From the NCBI GenBank assembly GCA_905221605.1, contig CAJNDS010000357.1:1-64000 (forward strand): DNA of 64,000 bases, read 5' to 3'. This DNA is from Symbiodinium natans. Its lineage: Eukaryota; Sar; Dinophyceae; Suessiales; Symbiodiniaceae. This document shows, in pieces, positions 34,250 through 47,094 of this stretch. Under the pieces are notes generated by a model. It had not been told where the DNA came from. It was given only the letters and a program-made list of their open reading frames with translations, and ran no database searches. Position numbers and translations under genes: made by a program. Position 1 is the first letter of the stretch; each line of letters opens with the position of its first letter.

Positions 34250-35800
34250 GGCGTCGCAGTATTTGGCCGAGCCTTTTGGTGGGCCCACCATCAGCCGCAA
34301 GAGGCCAGGATGGTCGGCCGCAAACCGAAGTTGTAGATGATGTGGGAGAATATGCGACACGGCAATCGGCATGCCTTCCTTAAACCCATGCATCCACATG
34401 ATCAGACGAATGGAATATCGTGTCGTGATATCGGAGAGTTGAACAATCATGTGAATCATGTGTGGTTCTACCCACCCTGGGTCGAGGCGTGGCCTGGAGA
34501 AACGAGCTGTCAGCATTCCAAATCCGCCAGGCTGGGTGTGGGTTGGTGAGTTTGTGGTGGAATCCCAAGCGCTTGCATACTTGTCATAGCCACGCCTTGG
34601 TTGTGTGCCGACCTGGCAAGGAGGTGTTTTGGATGTAGCTCGTCTGGAGAACGCAATGTGGCGGCATTGGGCCCGTGAGAAGAGGTGCGCGGCACCTCAA
34701 CGCAACCTTGCTCTGACATGACAACTGTCACACTCGTCTCGGGAGTCTTGATGTCGGCAGGACCTCAGGACTTGTAGTCTTTCCAGTAGTTGTCGCTGCT
34801 TCCCACCAGGGCCTGGCAGCCTTGGTACAGTGCACTGCCAGAAGAAGGCGCGGGCTTATTCAGGTGCGAACTCAAGGGCTGTCTGTCGCTTCTAGCTGAG
34901 GTTCGGGGCTTGTCTTCCCTAAGCCCCTTCCCCCCCCCAGCCGGTCCCCGGGCTGCTTGAAGAGGGCTTCCAAAACAGTTTAGCCAAGCAGTGCACCCAG
35001 GAGCCGTCACACCTTAGAGAATAGCATGAAACACGTAGCAACGCGTTGAAGATTCCGGCGTTTTGGGATGCTGCACTGTTTGGTCCGGTCATGCCCCAAA
35101 GATGCGAATCATCGCCCTTGGCCCTTGGCTCGATGATGCTCGCCGGATCCCGATGTACGAGGTGGAAACGAAGCCTGGCTGATGCAGCCCTCCGCGCATC
35201 ATGAGCATCAGCGGCTCCGGCCCCATGGCTTCGCTACATAGGGGTTTGTCGGCCCGACCAAAGGAACATCCATAAGCACGCTTAAAACCACACTATTTAC
35301 TGTGTTTTCTGCATTTTCGGAAGCCCCGCGGCCGCTTCCAGGCCCGAGCCACTGACGTGAAAAGATTCAAACTTTACCTTTTTGGACCGGGGGTAGGGGT
35401 GGGTGGGGGCCAGCAGGGAAAGGGGCGGGGGCGGTCGGCACAGGGGGCTAGTAGGGGGATGGGAGAGGGGCAAGCTCTGGCTATTGGAACTCTTTTCCCT
35501 GGCGCCCTCCCCCGTGCGCCGGGGTCGGGGATTAGTCGAATCCCATAGACCGGCTTTATTACTTAAGCATCCTGTTAGGGGAACTTATCCAAGAAGTGGC
35601 AGCCGACAGGCCAAAAAGCCTCCAAGCAAATCGGTTCTCAGTCTGGGCCCAAGACACGAGAATTGTGGAGCGTGGTGTGTGTGTGTGTGGTTCAGAGCAC
35701 GGACTTGAAGGGTTGCAGGAGAAGCAAGCAGGCTTGTTTCATCTTGTTCCTGGTGTTTGTGTGAGCACCCCAGGATTGACTTTCCACAAGTGAGACAATT
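34250..35800. other. No gene assigned
   Basis: Short, conflicting frames only. A G-rich stretch lies at 35,388-35,470 and a short GT run at 35,672-35,686. I see no conserved motif. Confidence 0.4.
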
Positions 35801-35836
35801 GCTTCACAAGCAGGTGCTCGGGGTTGTTTTTCGACT

Positions 35837-36722
35837 GTGCTTTGTGCATGCTGTGGCTGGTATGTTTGGGTTCAGGACCTTTTCAACATGAGAAACCTGG
35901 CTGTGCATCTGGCACAGCGTGGCCTTGAAGCAGGATACGTTGAGGTGCAGCCCCTGCAAGAGATAGTGTGCATCATGTGCATCATGTACATCGATGGCGA
36001 ATCTATGGGTCTGACTTGGCTACGCAGTCGACTGACATACCGTCAACGCCGCGCAGCACCACCAGTTCACAGCTGGAGTTTCAGGACTTGGCATGGCCGC
36101 ACCGGGAAAAAATGCCCCCCACAACTATCCCGCAACACACTCATCGGTGTGAACACTTGCTGTTGGCCAGTCTCAAGCTTCGGTTACGCGGGCAATAGAT
36201 TTGGGCATCAAAAGGAGATCGTCCCCGAGGAAGAGCCGCAAAAACAAGTGTGGTCAGCTGCCGGAACCCAAGATCCACTCTCTCTGGACTCGTGATGCAC
36301 GCTGGAAGGGATTCAGAATTGAGAAGAAGCCTGCAGACATTGGATTATGAAAGTATAGCTTACGGCTTGGCACCACTGGTCGGTCCCATGGTAGCAGTGG
36401 CTGGCAGTGCGAATGCGTGCCTCGCACGCCTCGCACGCCTCGCGCACGTGCGCACGTACACACTGCACTGTGCGTGCAGGTGCCCGCTGCCAGCCCAAAA
36501 AAAGGTACCTGCACGCATTTGGCGCAAGACGCACTCATGTTTTTTTGGCATGTATGTCGTGGTCCTAAGCTCACGGCTATCAGCATTCCGGATGTCCCAG
36601 AACTTCCCAAGTTTCTATTTCCAGAATACGGATGGGGCTTGTCGGGCGGTGGAAAGTGTTGGGAGTTTCGGTTTGGGGAGGTTCCAAGCCTCGCGCCCTT
36701 TCGCCGGACTCCATGGATTTAA
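35837..36722 (+). CDS. Candidate multi-exon gene, unrecognised
   Basis: Several plus-strand stretches in different frames look like exons of one gene. They are DLFNMRNLAVHLAQRGLEAG (about 35,872-35,930, ending before an AG|G), EFQDLAWPHREKMPPTTIPQ continuing to CEHLLLASLKLRLRG (about 36,075-36,195), and LTAISIPDVPELPKFLFPEY (about 36,569-36,630). Frames shift between the pieces, as expected with introns, but splice sites could not be fixed. No family is recognised. Confidence 0.22.
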
Positions 36723-36799
36723 GTGGCTGAGGAGGCGCTGCCTTGGGCCTGCGCCCTCGGCTGCGCTGTGGTGATGGCGAGTGCTTTCCGCTTTGGCCG

Positions 36800-39330
36800 G
36801 GCCAAAGTGATGTGATGCTTCCCAGATAATAGCCACTGGTAAGGAAATATGCTGCAGCAAAAAGCTGATGGCAGGGTTGCGCATTATCCCGAAGGCGGTG
36901 GTTAAGGGCTGGGCGTTGCCTGGCTTTTTTTGATGACACACGCTTCTGCTACCATTTGTTGGAGTAGCGAAGCCGTGCTGGCATGTCCCGAAAGTTCCAT
37001 GGTTTTCGGTGGTGCTGAGTGCTTCTGAAAGTGATAGAGCCTTACACAAGTTTGCAGCACCTCGAAAGTTCAAGTCGTTGCCATGATAGCACCAGTGCAA
37101 CTTTTCAAGCGCCGATTTAAGTGATTGTCCGTGCAGCTGCCCAGCTACAGCAGATTTTGCTGACGGGAGCAGCCTCTGGCCTCCGCTGTTCGCAATTCGT
37201 TGCTTTTGCATTGCATGAACAATATGACGCGGCATGGTAAGCTTCGTTCTCTTCTGGTTGTGCGCCTTATGGCAAGCACGACAATACCTTGCACAGTGCA
37301 CAATTCGACCTAGACGAACTCTTCTGTGGCTGTGGGGTTGCTGAGCACTTAGGTTTCAACCCTGTGTGAATCTGATTTTGCTGCACACATCGGGGTCCAT
37401 CGGCATAGGCAGCACATGCGCCATACGAAGAAGTGTACAGACTCTGTAAAGATCTGCTGCCAGGAGGCAGCGTTGTCCAAATGCACATAGACCAGGCACC
37501 CGCAAGCCTGTAACAGACTAGCACTGAGCTATGCGCTTCGGATAAAGCATCTTAAAGACCCCTTTGGGTCATTTGGGTCCTAGCTGGTTACGGGCATGCA
37601 CTCTTGATATGCCCGCACGGCAAAACTGCGGCTCAATCGCAAAGGCGGTTGACAAACCATCTTGCAAGGGAGCTCGCGCTGCCTCTTAAATGTCGCAGAG
37701 CGAGTTTGCCCTGAGTCAAGTACCCCTGCTCATACCTCATTATCCATATTGTTGTTGACTATACGGAGCCTATATAGTCCTCCAAACGCAGCTGTGGAGC
37801 ATGCTGCTGAGCACTGAGATTGCCACATGCCAGGCTTGTGCTGCAGAGCCTTCGAAGACTTCGAAGGGGTTTGAAGGGCCGGGGCCGACAATTCCAAGGG
37901 AGTTAGGGCCCCCGTCCCACTAACCGCGTGCATAATTTATGCCAGAACCTGCCTGATGGATGTAAACTTAATTCTGTCTGCACCATGGTGAAGCGAAATG
38001 GGTCCTTGACCACTGTTGGTGAGCAGGTGCTGACAAAGACTGGTAGGCTGCAGCCTTTGCAGACCGTCTCTATAGGATTGACTGGAAAAATCAGTACCTG
38101 CAAATCTGACTAGCTGCAGTGAGATGCAGGGAAGCCTATCAAGGTTAGCGGCTGTGCGCAACAGGCAGAGATCGACAGCCAACCCACTGTGGACATGGTG
38201 CATGGCCGCCTGACGACAGTCTTCACAATGAAGGCAGACTAGCGCTCCTTAGTGATAGGCATGATATACATATATATATATAGATTTGCGTGAAGCTTGC
38301 CCATGGTGCAGGTGGAGGAGGGCACCCCGAGCGGCTCGTTTAGGATTGCAGACTGCTGCGGCTCCTGCTGCTGCCACCAGTCTTGCTAAACAGAAGCCTT
38401 TGGTCATTCTTTCCGTGCCGCAGCCCCGCAGGAACAAGTTCTTTCCTCGGGAGTGTCCCAAGAGCGGCTGTCCGCAGCCGGACATCGTGGGACCAGGAGG
38501 ACCGCGGTCTCCTAAACCCTGAACTATCCCAAGCCCTTCACCGCGGAACGTGTGGGATTGCTGTCGAATCTCCAGACCTGCTCTCCCAACTGAGGATTGA
38601 AGCCCATCAGGCAGCATCCTTACATGGGGTTTTTGGGGTTTCGGCTCAGGGCTTACGGATTCTTAGGGTAGGTGCTCTTGGCAGCAGGGAAGAGTTCTGT
38701 TTTCCGTGTGTGTGTGGGCGCGCAAGTCGATCTAGATTGGATGCGTGTGTGCTCAGGCGCTGGTCGGATGCCGCAGGCTGGCCTGATGGAAAGTTGCCTG
38801 TGGAGATGGCAGGGTGCTTACACTGCCGAGGTTGATGAAGCCTCCCCCACCTGTTTTGGTCTGGTTTTGGTGATAGGTTTGTAGCCACCTTTTCTGTTGC
38901 CGGGCGCAGCGAAGCTCAGGATAACGTCGTTCTGCCGCCAGATGACAACGTCCTGCTGGACATCGAGACGCCAAAGCTGTCCGAAACTCGTGGACAGGGC
39001 GTTTTTCAAGTAGGTCGCGATTTTTGCGAGAGTGATCAATGTGATCAGCCCGAACCCTTGAAATTTCCTGCTTTTAACTTCGACGATTCGAGGCATTGGC
39101 TGGATGTTCAAGGACGGCTGGAGTTCGACCGAACCGTGAACACAACCCTGCACGCCCACTCCGTTAAGGCAAGGCCAAAAGCTTTCTCTCCTGAAGTCCG
39201 TTTTCTTGATTGTTTTTTTTTGCAATTTGAAAAGCAGAAAAGCATAACTGGCTGAATTCCACCCTTTCTTGTTTTTTGTTTTTCATCGCTTGAAATCACA
39301 TTTTAAATTCCGCTCTCTCGTTTCTTGTTT
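36800..39330. other. No gene assigned
   Basis: Both strands show only short frames. A short TA-rich run (38,268-38,282) and a TAGGG-flavoured stretch (38,625-38,670) are present. Confidence 0.4.
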
Positions 39331-39333
39331 TTT

Positions 39334-39337
<4 letters not shown>

Positions 39338-39366
<29 letters not shown>
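39338..39366. repeat. (GT)n microsatellite after a T-run
   Basis: A poly-T run (39,327-39,337) is followed by about 14 GT repeats. Confidence 0.9.
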
Positions 39367-39367
<1 letters not shown>

Positions 39368-39399
39368 GGTGTGTGGGTTCTTGACAGTCTTTGTCTTCG

Positions 39400-41930
39400 G
39401 CTTTTTGTCATGGCAGCAGCAGCATCTCTAGCTTGGCTTAAACCACTTGCCGCCGCCAGAAACGACCAAGCAACGTGCCATTCATTCCAGAACCCTAAGT
39501 AACAAACACAGGCCCTACGAAAGTTCGCGAAAGTAGTCGCAAATCATTCTTCGCTTTCCGCGAAGAATGTCAACTTCCGCGTGTCGCTACAGACAACCTT
39601 TCTTCTTGGCATGACTGTCTTGTTGCCTCCATTCTTGTTTCTAATATGTTCATCTGTGCTTTCATGAGGGGCGTGTGTTGCGCCTTCTCTGCAGGTTTGG
39701 GGCATCTTCGAGATGGGCACGGCGGCCTGCTCCTCAAATGCCTCGACACAGGGCCCCGATGCCCCGACCTCTCGCATTGCCAAGCAAAGTCGTCTTTTCC
39801 TCAGCTCCTGGGGTGCCTGGATAAGGCCGACCCCATACCGCCGGGCGTCAAAGCAGAGGTTGTTCTGTGGGGTGATGAGCAGGCAGGGCGCTGCTCCGGG
39901 ATTCCGTGTAACGAGAAGCGCGACAGCTTGTCGGAAGGGTTCTTCGTTTTGAGGCTTCGATCAGTCAGTCACAGGAGTCACAGTCATCATTCCTGGGAGT
40001 GAACGGTTGCGTTTTGTCCAGCAAGCGCGTGGGACTGCAAAAAACACAAATCGATGAGTGGGTGATCATTCCCAGCTTGTGTGCGGATGGAGTACGATCC
40101 TCTGCGGGATTCTGGGGTTTGAGCCTCCCTGGATCTGCATGGTTCCTCTTTGCACCCTGGGCTCGCCGCAAAAACACAAAGACACCCAGCCGCCACAAGC
40201 AACACAAAGCGCCCCGCTGCCAATGCCGCAGCAAAAGCACGGTGTCAGCCCTTTGTTCTAAGCCTTAGCACCAAAAAACCCCTGAACCCTGAACTCTGGA
40301 AACACAAGGGTTCTTTTTCGAGAGATTTGAGGGTTGTTGTGGGTTGAGAGAGAGAAAAGCTTGTAGCGTCACAGTGCAGCAGAGTTGCAAAGTGCGGAAG
40401 ACAACTTAGTGGCCAGACTGGCATGGGAGAAGGCTTGCAACATTGCGCAAGATCGGGGTTAGCATAGGCGCCGAAGCCAAAAGAACTTTGTTGACCCTGC
40501 CTTGATCGTAGTTTTCGCGCCAAAACATCACATAGCAAAGCCATCTGAACGGCCTTCGCACCTGGGCCAGTCGATCACCGTCATCATGGTGGAAGGCCTT
40601 TTCCTGGTCAACAAGGCCACAGTCATGCTCAAGGAGCTTATGTAGATACATGCTCCGGAGACATGATTTGTCCTGGTGTGCCGGAGCCCTGAAAGCCATT
40701 GGAGGTCATTGCGGTGCTTGGCCAATTCTCAGCCGCACCTGGCCTGGTCAGACTTGCAGCAATTTTTGTGAAGGGAGCCCTGAGTTCAGGGGCCCCAAAA
40801 GGGTTTGTAGCTGGACAGTGTTTAGGTTAAAAAAAACTCTGTAGCTGCACACGGTGCCGAGGTTGGAAGTACGAGCTTTCAGAGCCAGGCACGGCCCCAG
40901 TGCCAGATCAGAGGCATAAAGAGGTAGAAGCGGGGAACGCAAGAGTTAGAGCCGAAAGCATGAGGATGCATGCATGATTCGAGCTGGCATTTTTATATGT
41001 TCCTGGCTCACTGTAGGCCTGGACGCGGCTCGCTACGACTGCTTCTGAAGGCAAAGAGTCAAGATCAAAGTTGATATAGATTCAGTGCTCCCATATTTTC
41101 CAGCTCCATGTCCTGGTGTGTGCTTGTGACTGTGGCAGCGAGCGGGGTCGCCAATGGGGGAAACGTAGACTGCTGCAAAAGAATTTATGAACCTGGCCTA
41201 GGCATAGAAAAAACCCATCTCCATATTGCTCAATGAGATTTTCGATCCGCTGAGCATTGTTACATGCCATGAAAGCCAACCTAATTCCTAGGCCAGGGCC
41301 AACCAAACTACCACTGAAGCACCATCCAAGCAAAGGCCTCCAAGGGCATGTCAGGGATAGGAGGGGCGGCAAGGCGATATAGGTAGACAATGTTTGGAGA
41401 CTCCGACGTCTGGCAGAATCAAAGACAGCTTCCCACAGCGACGAATCCAAGAGCAGCTCGCCATCTCTTTGCAACGGTTCAGCCGTCATCTGACAGTTCT
41501 TGCTTGGGGGTGTAGCAACGAGTGTCATTTCCAGAGCAATATTCCTATCCGTGCCTGCCAGGTGACGCGGAAATTACGATCCGGGGGGACCAAAGCGATT
41601 GGCCGGTTGGCTCACAGGCACGTGAGGGTGATCTTCCCCAAAAACAAAATAGGAGTCGGCAGTTTAGTGCACGCCTGTCTGATTGTAGGGTGTTGCGCCT
41701 CCCGTTTCCTAGTCTCCCATCAGCTCTTACACTCAGGAATGAGATGCTCTGGTCCCAAGAAAATCATGTTTCGTGGCGTAAAGGTCCGCTTTAAGCACTG
41801 GTCGCGATTCAAGAACTGGCGATGCAAGCACCAATCCTGATTCAAACGCACGCGATTCAAGCGCGGTGATTCAAGCACGCATGATTCAAGCTCAATTCCC
41901 GATCAAGCGTCGGCGATGTTGGCATCACCC
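39400..41930. other. No gene assigned
   Basis: Open frames are short and overlap on both strands. None matches a family. Confidence 0.4.
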
Positions 41931-41949
41931 CCAGCGAAACTGTCGACCC

Positions 41950-42610
41950 TTAAAGGTTAGGGTCACTCAGGGCTGAGGGTGTTTACGGCTTATCGGTTTT
42001 AGGGTTTGAGGCGATTTTAGGGCCAACTGTAGGTATAGAGCTTGAAGGGTTTAGGATTCTTAGGACTTCAAAGGCTGCAAGCCTTTGAGGTTTGTCAGGC
42101 TTTTGAGGGCTGAGGGTCTTCATTTTCGAGGGGATTTTAAGGACATCTTTTGGGGTTCAGGGTTCTTAGGGCTCAAGGGTTTTTTGGCTTCAGGTTCAGG
42201 GCTTCTGCACGCCAATCAGGGATTTCAGGGTGGAGGGTTTCGGATTGGGTTTTAAGGCTTGAGGCTTGAAGGGTTTTGCGCACTCAGGGGGATAAGGTGC
42301 ATGGTTCGGCAGCTTTTATGGTTTAGTTTTTATTAGGGCTTCAAGGGATTTTTTCGGCTTCTGCGCACACCAATCATTGACTTCACGCCTGAGGGTGTTC
42401 ATGGTCGAGGATATTTAGGCTTCAGGGTGTTCAGTGTTTCGGGCTTAGTGACGTAGTGTGTTTGGGGTTCAGGGTTTTAAACATGTTTGGCCTTTCTGGC
42501 CTTTTTTAATGGTTCTAGGTTTCAGGGTTTCCTTTGTAGGGTTCCATGCTTAGGTTGAAGGGTTTGTGGTTTCGGGCTTAGGGGTTTTGCACCCGTTTTA
42601 TTGTGAACTA
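41950..42610. repeat. Degenerate telomere-like (TTTAGGG/TTCAGGG) block
   Basis: For about 650 bases the sequence is built from divergent GGGTTTAGG, TTCAGGG and TTAGGGCTT units. It keeps the strand bias (T/G-rich on plus) of telomeric repeats but has no perfect array. Reading frames are not supported here. Confidence 0.6.
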
Positions 42611-42659
42611 ATATCATGATGTTGATTTCGGGTTCTGTGGCTTTAAGGATTACAACGGC

Positions 42660-42815
42660 CAGTGCGCGCCGAAAGTTAGTGCGCGAGTCCGCGGGGTTCA
42701 GTGCGTGAATCCACGGTGCGTGAAGCCTCGTTTCGGTGCGCGAATCTGGTCCGTCCAGTGCGCGAATCGGTCCTTCCAGCGTGGGCGCGTGCGCGCGCGC
42801 GTGCGCGCGGGGGCA
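42660..42815. repeat. GTGCGCGAATC short repeats and CG-alternating run
   Basis: The motif GTGCG(C/T)GAATC recurs at least four times (42,673-42,770), followed by an alternating purine-pyrimidine run of GCGCGCGTGCGCGCG at about 42,787-42,810, which is of Z-DNA type. Confidence 0.6.
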
Positions 42816-43762
42816 GGGTTTCCTGCCTGTTTCGTGGTACAGGAATCGGAGGAGCCGCCAACCCATGTGTCATCAGCTTTTCAACATGAAGCTAAACACC
42901 GAAGACTACGATCCTTGACGCTTCGGCTTGTTGGCTGCGCCGTGCATTTCAAGATTGTGTCAGCTTTGGATTTCACGCTTGACTTGTTGGTCCTCATGTC
43001 CATACTGTAGCTACATACTTTCCATCTTCCTCACTGTTTCATTTTGTTTCTGAAGTTTGTTTTGTGTTGCTGTTAGGGGTTCGTCACGGGTTTTCCAGAG
43101 GGCTTCGGTCATGATTCTGAAGCCAACCAGGGAACTTGGGCCCTTGGCTATGTGAGGTGATGTTTTTTGGGAGCCGTACATCTAGCAACGCTGAAGCAAA
43201 GTTAGAGTCATAGTTGCTGAGTGGGGGGGGTGTTGGAGAGAGTTGTTGTTTTGTTTGGGCGGCGGGGGGCAGTGGGGGGAAGCCCTGCTCGAGCTTCATC
43301 TTCCTTCATGCCCTGGTGCCTGCCGCATGGGTAGATGACGTTGCTTACATTTCCTGCTTTACATTTCGAGCTGACCGAGAAGCCCAAGCAGTTCATTAGA
43401 ATAGGAAGCCTCCCCGTTGTAGCATCCATTTGCCCAGACAGGGCTGCCTTGGGGGTGGATTGATTCTAGTTGCACTGGGCCGTTGGTCTTTCCCTGTGCA
43501 GATCGCGATCTCGGCAACGGAGTTCCCACAGCCTCCAGCTACAACCGAGACCGAGGCGGGAACCCATGTTGAAGCGCGTTGGGAATCGTTGGGAAACGCT
43601 ACTGCGATGCTTGCGAAGTTTGCACCAACATTCACTTGTGAAAGCAACCCTTGGGCTTGCAGGTGCGACAAATCGCCAGCAAACCGGTGTATGATGTAGG
43701 TTCCTTATGTCGCTTTATGGTGCATGGCTGGAGGTTCGAAAGCGTGAAATAGTTAACGTGCT

Positions 43763-44043
43763 GAATCCGGGCTGGCGCAGCAGCCGAGCATGCTAAGGCC
43801 GTGGCGGACACAACCACGCTCACCTTGAGCGCGAACCTGACCTTCCGCCATTTCGCCGGAGTGGTGGATAGCGACGTCCTTAGCAAGCGCACAAGTGCTC
43901 TTGTCGAGAGACTCTGCGACGGCGCTGATCCTCGGCCCGGCAAGCTCAACGGAGTTCGTGCGCACACTTCTGTTGTAGATTTTGATTTTGTACCCGCCAG
44001 CAAGATTTCATTCGGGCGACAGTGGTGCGCAGATCCGATGTAA
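43763..44043 (+). CDS. Candidate exon, beta-rich extracellular-like domain
   Basis: The frame encodes TTTLTLSANLTFRHFAGVVD, SDVLSKRTSALVERLCDGAD and HTSVVDFDFVPASKISFG before the stop at 44,041-44,043. Alternating strand-helix-strand character recalls small SEA-like domains of repetitive dinoflagellate surface proteins, but the similarity is by pattern only. A stretch at 43,540-43,695 (ATTETEAGTHVEARWESLGN) may be a preceding exon. Confidence 0.33.
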
Positions 44044-44339
44044 GGAAGGCTTTCCTTGCATAGCGGCATAGCTTAGGTGCTAGTCACAGTTCTCCAATTT
44101 CTGAACACCCAGGCAGCGCAGAGAACACCCAGTGGTCTCGACCCGTGCTGGCAGCTGCGGTGGCACTTCTGGATGGTCGATCCAACGTACCCCTCCTAGT
44201 CACATGATGTCACACGTACAGCATGGCTTGATACCATGTTGACTGCCAGGTCGTCCTGCGGACAGGAGAGGCAGACACAGATCACGGAGGCACACGGTCA
44301 CGGAAGGATGTCCGGTTGCCAGCGCTGAACATCAAATGC

Positions 44340-46430
44340 CGATGCCGTAGCCGTGCCAAGTCAGGACCAACCTCCCACACATGTATATAGCTCGGGCTCT
44401 GGAAACTGTGCGGCTGTAACGGTTTCATTTGTGCGTTCGCGTGTCTATGTTTCAAGGACTTTGCAGCCTGTCAGGGTTAAAGTTGTGCGAACATTCCCAA
44501 TTACCATCCAATGTGAGCTCGTGACTTCTGTGGATGTTTCCAACCTTGCAAAACAGGAACCCTGAATGTCGCGATCATGGTCGGTTGGGTTCCCGAAGCA
44601 GTGAAAAAGCCTGCGTTTCCACTAGAACTCAGTATCGACCTTGAACCCTCAGCCCCTGCCATCCTCGACCCTAGAACCGTCATACGCCAGCCAGAGCAGG
44701 TGTCGAGCCACCACGACTCCTAAGCTACACAAGTGGGGAGCGCACGAGCTGTCATCACCCCCACTTTCATCCCCTTCTAGAGTGGTCAGATACAGCAATC
44801 AGGCTGCCAAGCCCCACAAAAGCCAGCGACAACAAGCTAATTGGCTCTGCAGAGGGATCACTCTCGTCCTTGAAGGCGAGCTTGTCATCGCTGGATCGTC
44901 AGATGGCAGATGGGTGCGCGGCCCCTGTTCTGCTCGCATTTCTGTCCATGCCATCGCATGTTTACACAGATGCGCAGATGGGCTTCTTCGCAGGAGGGTG
45001 TTGCCAACGTGAGCAATGTAGACTTCGTCAGGATGGGCAGCCTGTCTGCACTTGTCTTCAGTCCCGAAGAAGGTCTCCCAAAGTCCCGAGGTGCACATTT
45101 TGTGTCCTGCCAAGGAAAGCACCTCTACCAGGCTCCCGCTTTGAAGTTCAATTTCTTGGGGCGCTGGTCCCAGTGATTAGATGAAGCAAGGCCAGGCCAC
45201 GAAGGCATGCAAAGACATTCAAAAAAGGAGCAATGAAGGCTATTCATGCAGTCGCATCATAGCCGTTGTGAGTCATTCCCAGACTGCGTGACTAAGGGGA
45301 CAGCAAAACATGTCCAGCGTGGAGAACTGCGTGTTCAGCCACTCGCAGTCCGGCGCGATCGAGGCTGGGATAATGGCTGCGGGTGCAGTCTTCGCTCCTC
45401 CGTCTGCCGCTCAATGCGAAAGGCCAACCACGTGTCAAACTTACAGATTGTGCAGAACGTGTTCCACAGGTCTCGTCCTCAGTTCGCCCCTGCAGAATGG
45501 TGAATGGTGGATCTCCCTCCATGGCCTGCTGCAAAGGACATTCCGAAGCGCCGTGTGGCTGCGTCTGCCTGGCTCGGCTGAAGTTCACTCGAGTTCACTC
45601 CATGTCTGCCGGCTTAGGACATAAGTGACATACTTAGGACATAAGATGTCGAACCCTTTGGGCAATGATCGAAAAGCCAGGTGACACATGCCGACATGAC
45701 TCGATTGTGCTGCGCAAGAATGTCGCCATTGAGACCTTCCGGCATCCGCGGGAGAGCCGAGGATGGTCTCACGTGTCAAGTTGCGTAGAACGTAGGCGGC
45801 GATATGGCTGTGCAATGTGCACTCTATTTTGCAGACTGGATCCGGCAGTTTGGTGCCTACTTCCTGGAGGCAGAACTTTCAGGAACCATCCATTCTTTGG
45901 TTCATTCTTTCACCTCTGTGGGCCTCTTCCCTAGTGCCCTATGTTGAAGGTCCGTCCAGGAGAGCTGGTGGGAAACATTGCCGCAGGCTGTCTGCATGGT
46001 CTGACTGTCTGATTGGAGAGGTTGCCTGTGTTGAGTTTCTGCTTCTCCCCCAAATCCTGAACCTTTCGGAACCCCACGGCATTTTGTGAAAATTCACCAG
46101 GCTCCACGGACAGCGGCTTTATCCTCCGCCCGCAGCTTCGCTCTTGCCGGCAGCCCCCAGCTCTTTCGGGGCGCATGGGGGCAGCTGCCATCGCCATCTC
46201 CCTGCCTTCATCGAAGACTCCTCAACAGCTATCATACGCATATTTTATCTCATTCTCTCTCTCTCTCTCTCTGTCCGTCTAGTCTTCTGTGTGGTCTTTC
46301 AGGTGTCTCTCTTTCTCTGACTCATCGTGTCCCGCTGTGTGTCTCTGTTGGCAGCTGCGCTTTGCAGGGGGAATCTCTGGTTTTTGATGACTGGGCAACT
46401 TCCGAGACCCGTAATTTAGCATGATGAACT
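44340..46430. other. Unassigned, with weak exon-like stretches
   Basis: Plus-strand stretches at 44,410-44,560 (VTVSFVRSRVYVSRTLQPVR) and 44,985-45,176 (NVDFVRMGSLSALVFSPEEG) look protein-like but match nothing known. A CT dinucleotide run lies at 46,254-46,272. Confidence 0.3.
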
Positions 46431-46737
46431 CGAGGCGAGGCTTAGACTTTGCGGAGCAGGGCTATTCTTCACGGTTTAAGAGAGGGTTTGGGCTGTAGGG
46501 GTTTTAGGGTTTAGGGCGTTCAACCTTGCACAAGATCGGGTCCAACGCAGTCGGCGAGAAGTGCGAAACCTGCGAAACTCATCACAGCGGTCTCCACCTG
46601 CCTCATTGTCTCTGAAAGCCAGCTCGAGTCGTGCTCAGTCCCAGGGAGGCCGCAGTGATGCTGGATGATGTTGGGGCTGCCTTCCTGTACCCAGGTCAGA
46701 AAGGCGACGTGGGCACACCGAAGTTGCAGCAGGACGT

Positions 46738-47094
46738 GTGTTGTGTCGTTTGGCTGGTTTCCCAAACTTGCCCACCTTCCTGGAGCTTTCAAACCAGCAT
46801 CCATTTCATGACTTTGCATGCCTGCATATGCGTATTCTTGAAGTGGCTTGGATACTGTGCACGCGCGCGGAGGACGAAATGAACGAGGCGGTGGCCACGA
46901 TGCGGCGCACTCGACATCGGCAAAAATGGCTAGCTGTGCCTGAATGCTCTCGCCTCGTTTCTTTTCGGGACCTCAGATATGCCAAGAATGCCAAGGACTG
47001 GAATGTTCATCCTGTCAGGCTGCCAGGTGTCTTTCTCAGAAAATGCGATGTCCTTGTGCCCTGTTCTCTGCAGCGATGTCGAAGCTTACTGTAA
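46738..47094 (+). CDS. Candidate ORF, 118 aa
   Basis: An open frame includes FACLHMRILEVAWILCTRAE, DEMNEAVATMRRTRHRQKWL and SFRDLRYAKNAKDWNVHPVR, with an amphipathic helical look. No family is recognised, and the start is uncertain. Confidence 0.22.
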   Translation: MLCRLAGFPNLPTFLELSNQHPFHDFACLHMRILEVAWILCTRAEDEMNEAVATMRRTRHRQKWLAVPECSRLVSFRDLRYAKNAKDWNVHPVRLPGVFLRKCDVLVPCSLQRCRSLL

